NCBI GenBank assembly: GCA_031256815.1 | Contig: JAIRPU010000053.1 | Coordinates: 1-31,304 of the forward strand | Length of the DNA stretch: 31,304 bases | From: Spirochaetaceae bacterium | Lineage (GTDB): Bacteria > Spirochaetota > Spirochaetia > Treponematales > Breznakiellaceae | Direction of reading: 5' to 3' | Shown: one piece after another, positions 31,126-31,304 of the stretch | Position numbering within the stretch: the stretch's first letter is position 1 | How the letters are laid out: every line of letters begins with the position of its first letter | Translations under genes and position numbers: made by a program | The notes under the pieces: generated by a model | Told to the model about the DNA's origin: nothing | What the model saw: the letters and a program-made list of their open reading frames with translations, nothing else | The model's database searches: none

Positions 31126-31304
31126 ATGAAGATAATTTTTAAAACCGTACAACGGTTATACAGAAAAATCATGCCAAAATCACTGAGGCGATTTTTGTGG
31201 AAGTCAAAAACGTATTTGAAAAATACCGTGGAAGGAAAAACACGGCCTAGAGAAACGCTTAAATTTGAAATACACCTTACGGAGCATTGCAATCTGAATT
31301 GCGC
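31126..31304 (+). CDS. Radical SAM enzyme, N-terminal part (partial)
   Basis: Runs off the right edge; 59 codons are visible. The start MKIIFKTVQRLYRKIMPKSL has a basic amphipathic segment, and the visible end reads FEIHLTEHCNLNC, the opening of the CxxxCxxC motif that holds the [4Fe-4S] cluster in radical SAM enzymes of the SPASM type. A GGAG lies about nine bases before ATG 31126, inside an 11-base direct repeat (TGGAGACAAAA at 31102 and 31113). The third cysteine is beyond the window, so the assignment rests on the first two and the pattern. Substrate unknown. Confidence 0.7.
   Translation, partial: MKIIFKTVQRLYRKIMPKSLRRFLWKSKTYLKNTVEGKTRPRETLKFEIHLTEHCNLNC

Overview
The window looks like a chromosome segment of a spirochaete, most likely a Treponema relative, perhaps a gut or host-associated lineage. 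This is inferred from gene content and style: an LIC_12708-type propeller lipoprotein, several signal-peptide beta-barrels ending in aromatic residues, a short FtsY without the long acidic N-terminal domain, and moderate GC with GC-rich intergenic repeats. I ran no database search, so the species is unknown. Most genes are housekeeping or metabolic and intact; no phage, IS element or CRISPR array was seen.

Layout. (1) 1-6240: the tail of an outer-membrane barrel gene, then a leftward run with tusA, a YeeE/YedE transporter, a transglutaminase-like lipoprotein, metN, metI, an NlpA/MetQ lipoprotein and a DUF169 gene. This reads as a sulfur/methionine-type uptake operon. (2) 6240-7470: a 24-25 bp tandem repeat, a small YodC-like gene, tRNA-Pro(GGG) flanked by hairpins, and an SH3-like lipoprotein. 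(3) 7590-11610: pgi-aspA, convergent with a beta-barrel protein carrying a C-terminal GYF_2-like domain. (4) 11740-18290: iolD with a cre/LacI-like operator, epmA-lysC, a GC-rich repeat block, xylA with a textbook terminator, and the remnant of a glycine-rich protein. (5) 18290-22455: a propeller lipoprotein, ftsY with an HAD nucleotidase, and a STAS/zinc-ribbon gene coupled to pspA. (6) 22600-26925: a beta-barrel gene containing a G9 tract, then xseA-ligA. (7) 27049-30192: an extremely Asp-rich small protein, efp, and hisG-murG. (8) 30343-31304: an XRE repressor divergent from a small gene, followed by the start of a radical SAM gene.

The observations most worth following are: the in-frame G9 tract in a surface-barrel gene, where either +1 or -1 slippage truncates the protein (a likely phase-variation switch); a recurring promoter layout in which the -10 hexamer ends six bases before the start codon with no Shine-Dalgarno site, implying leaderless mRNAs for about six genes; a 95-residue protein whose last 63 residues include 49 acidic ones; and the co-occurrence of EpmA with an EF-P carrying the modifiable lysine.
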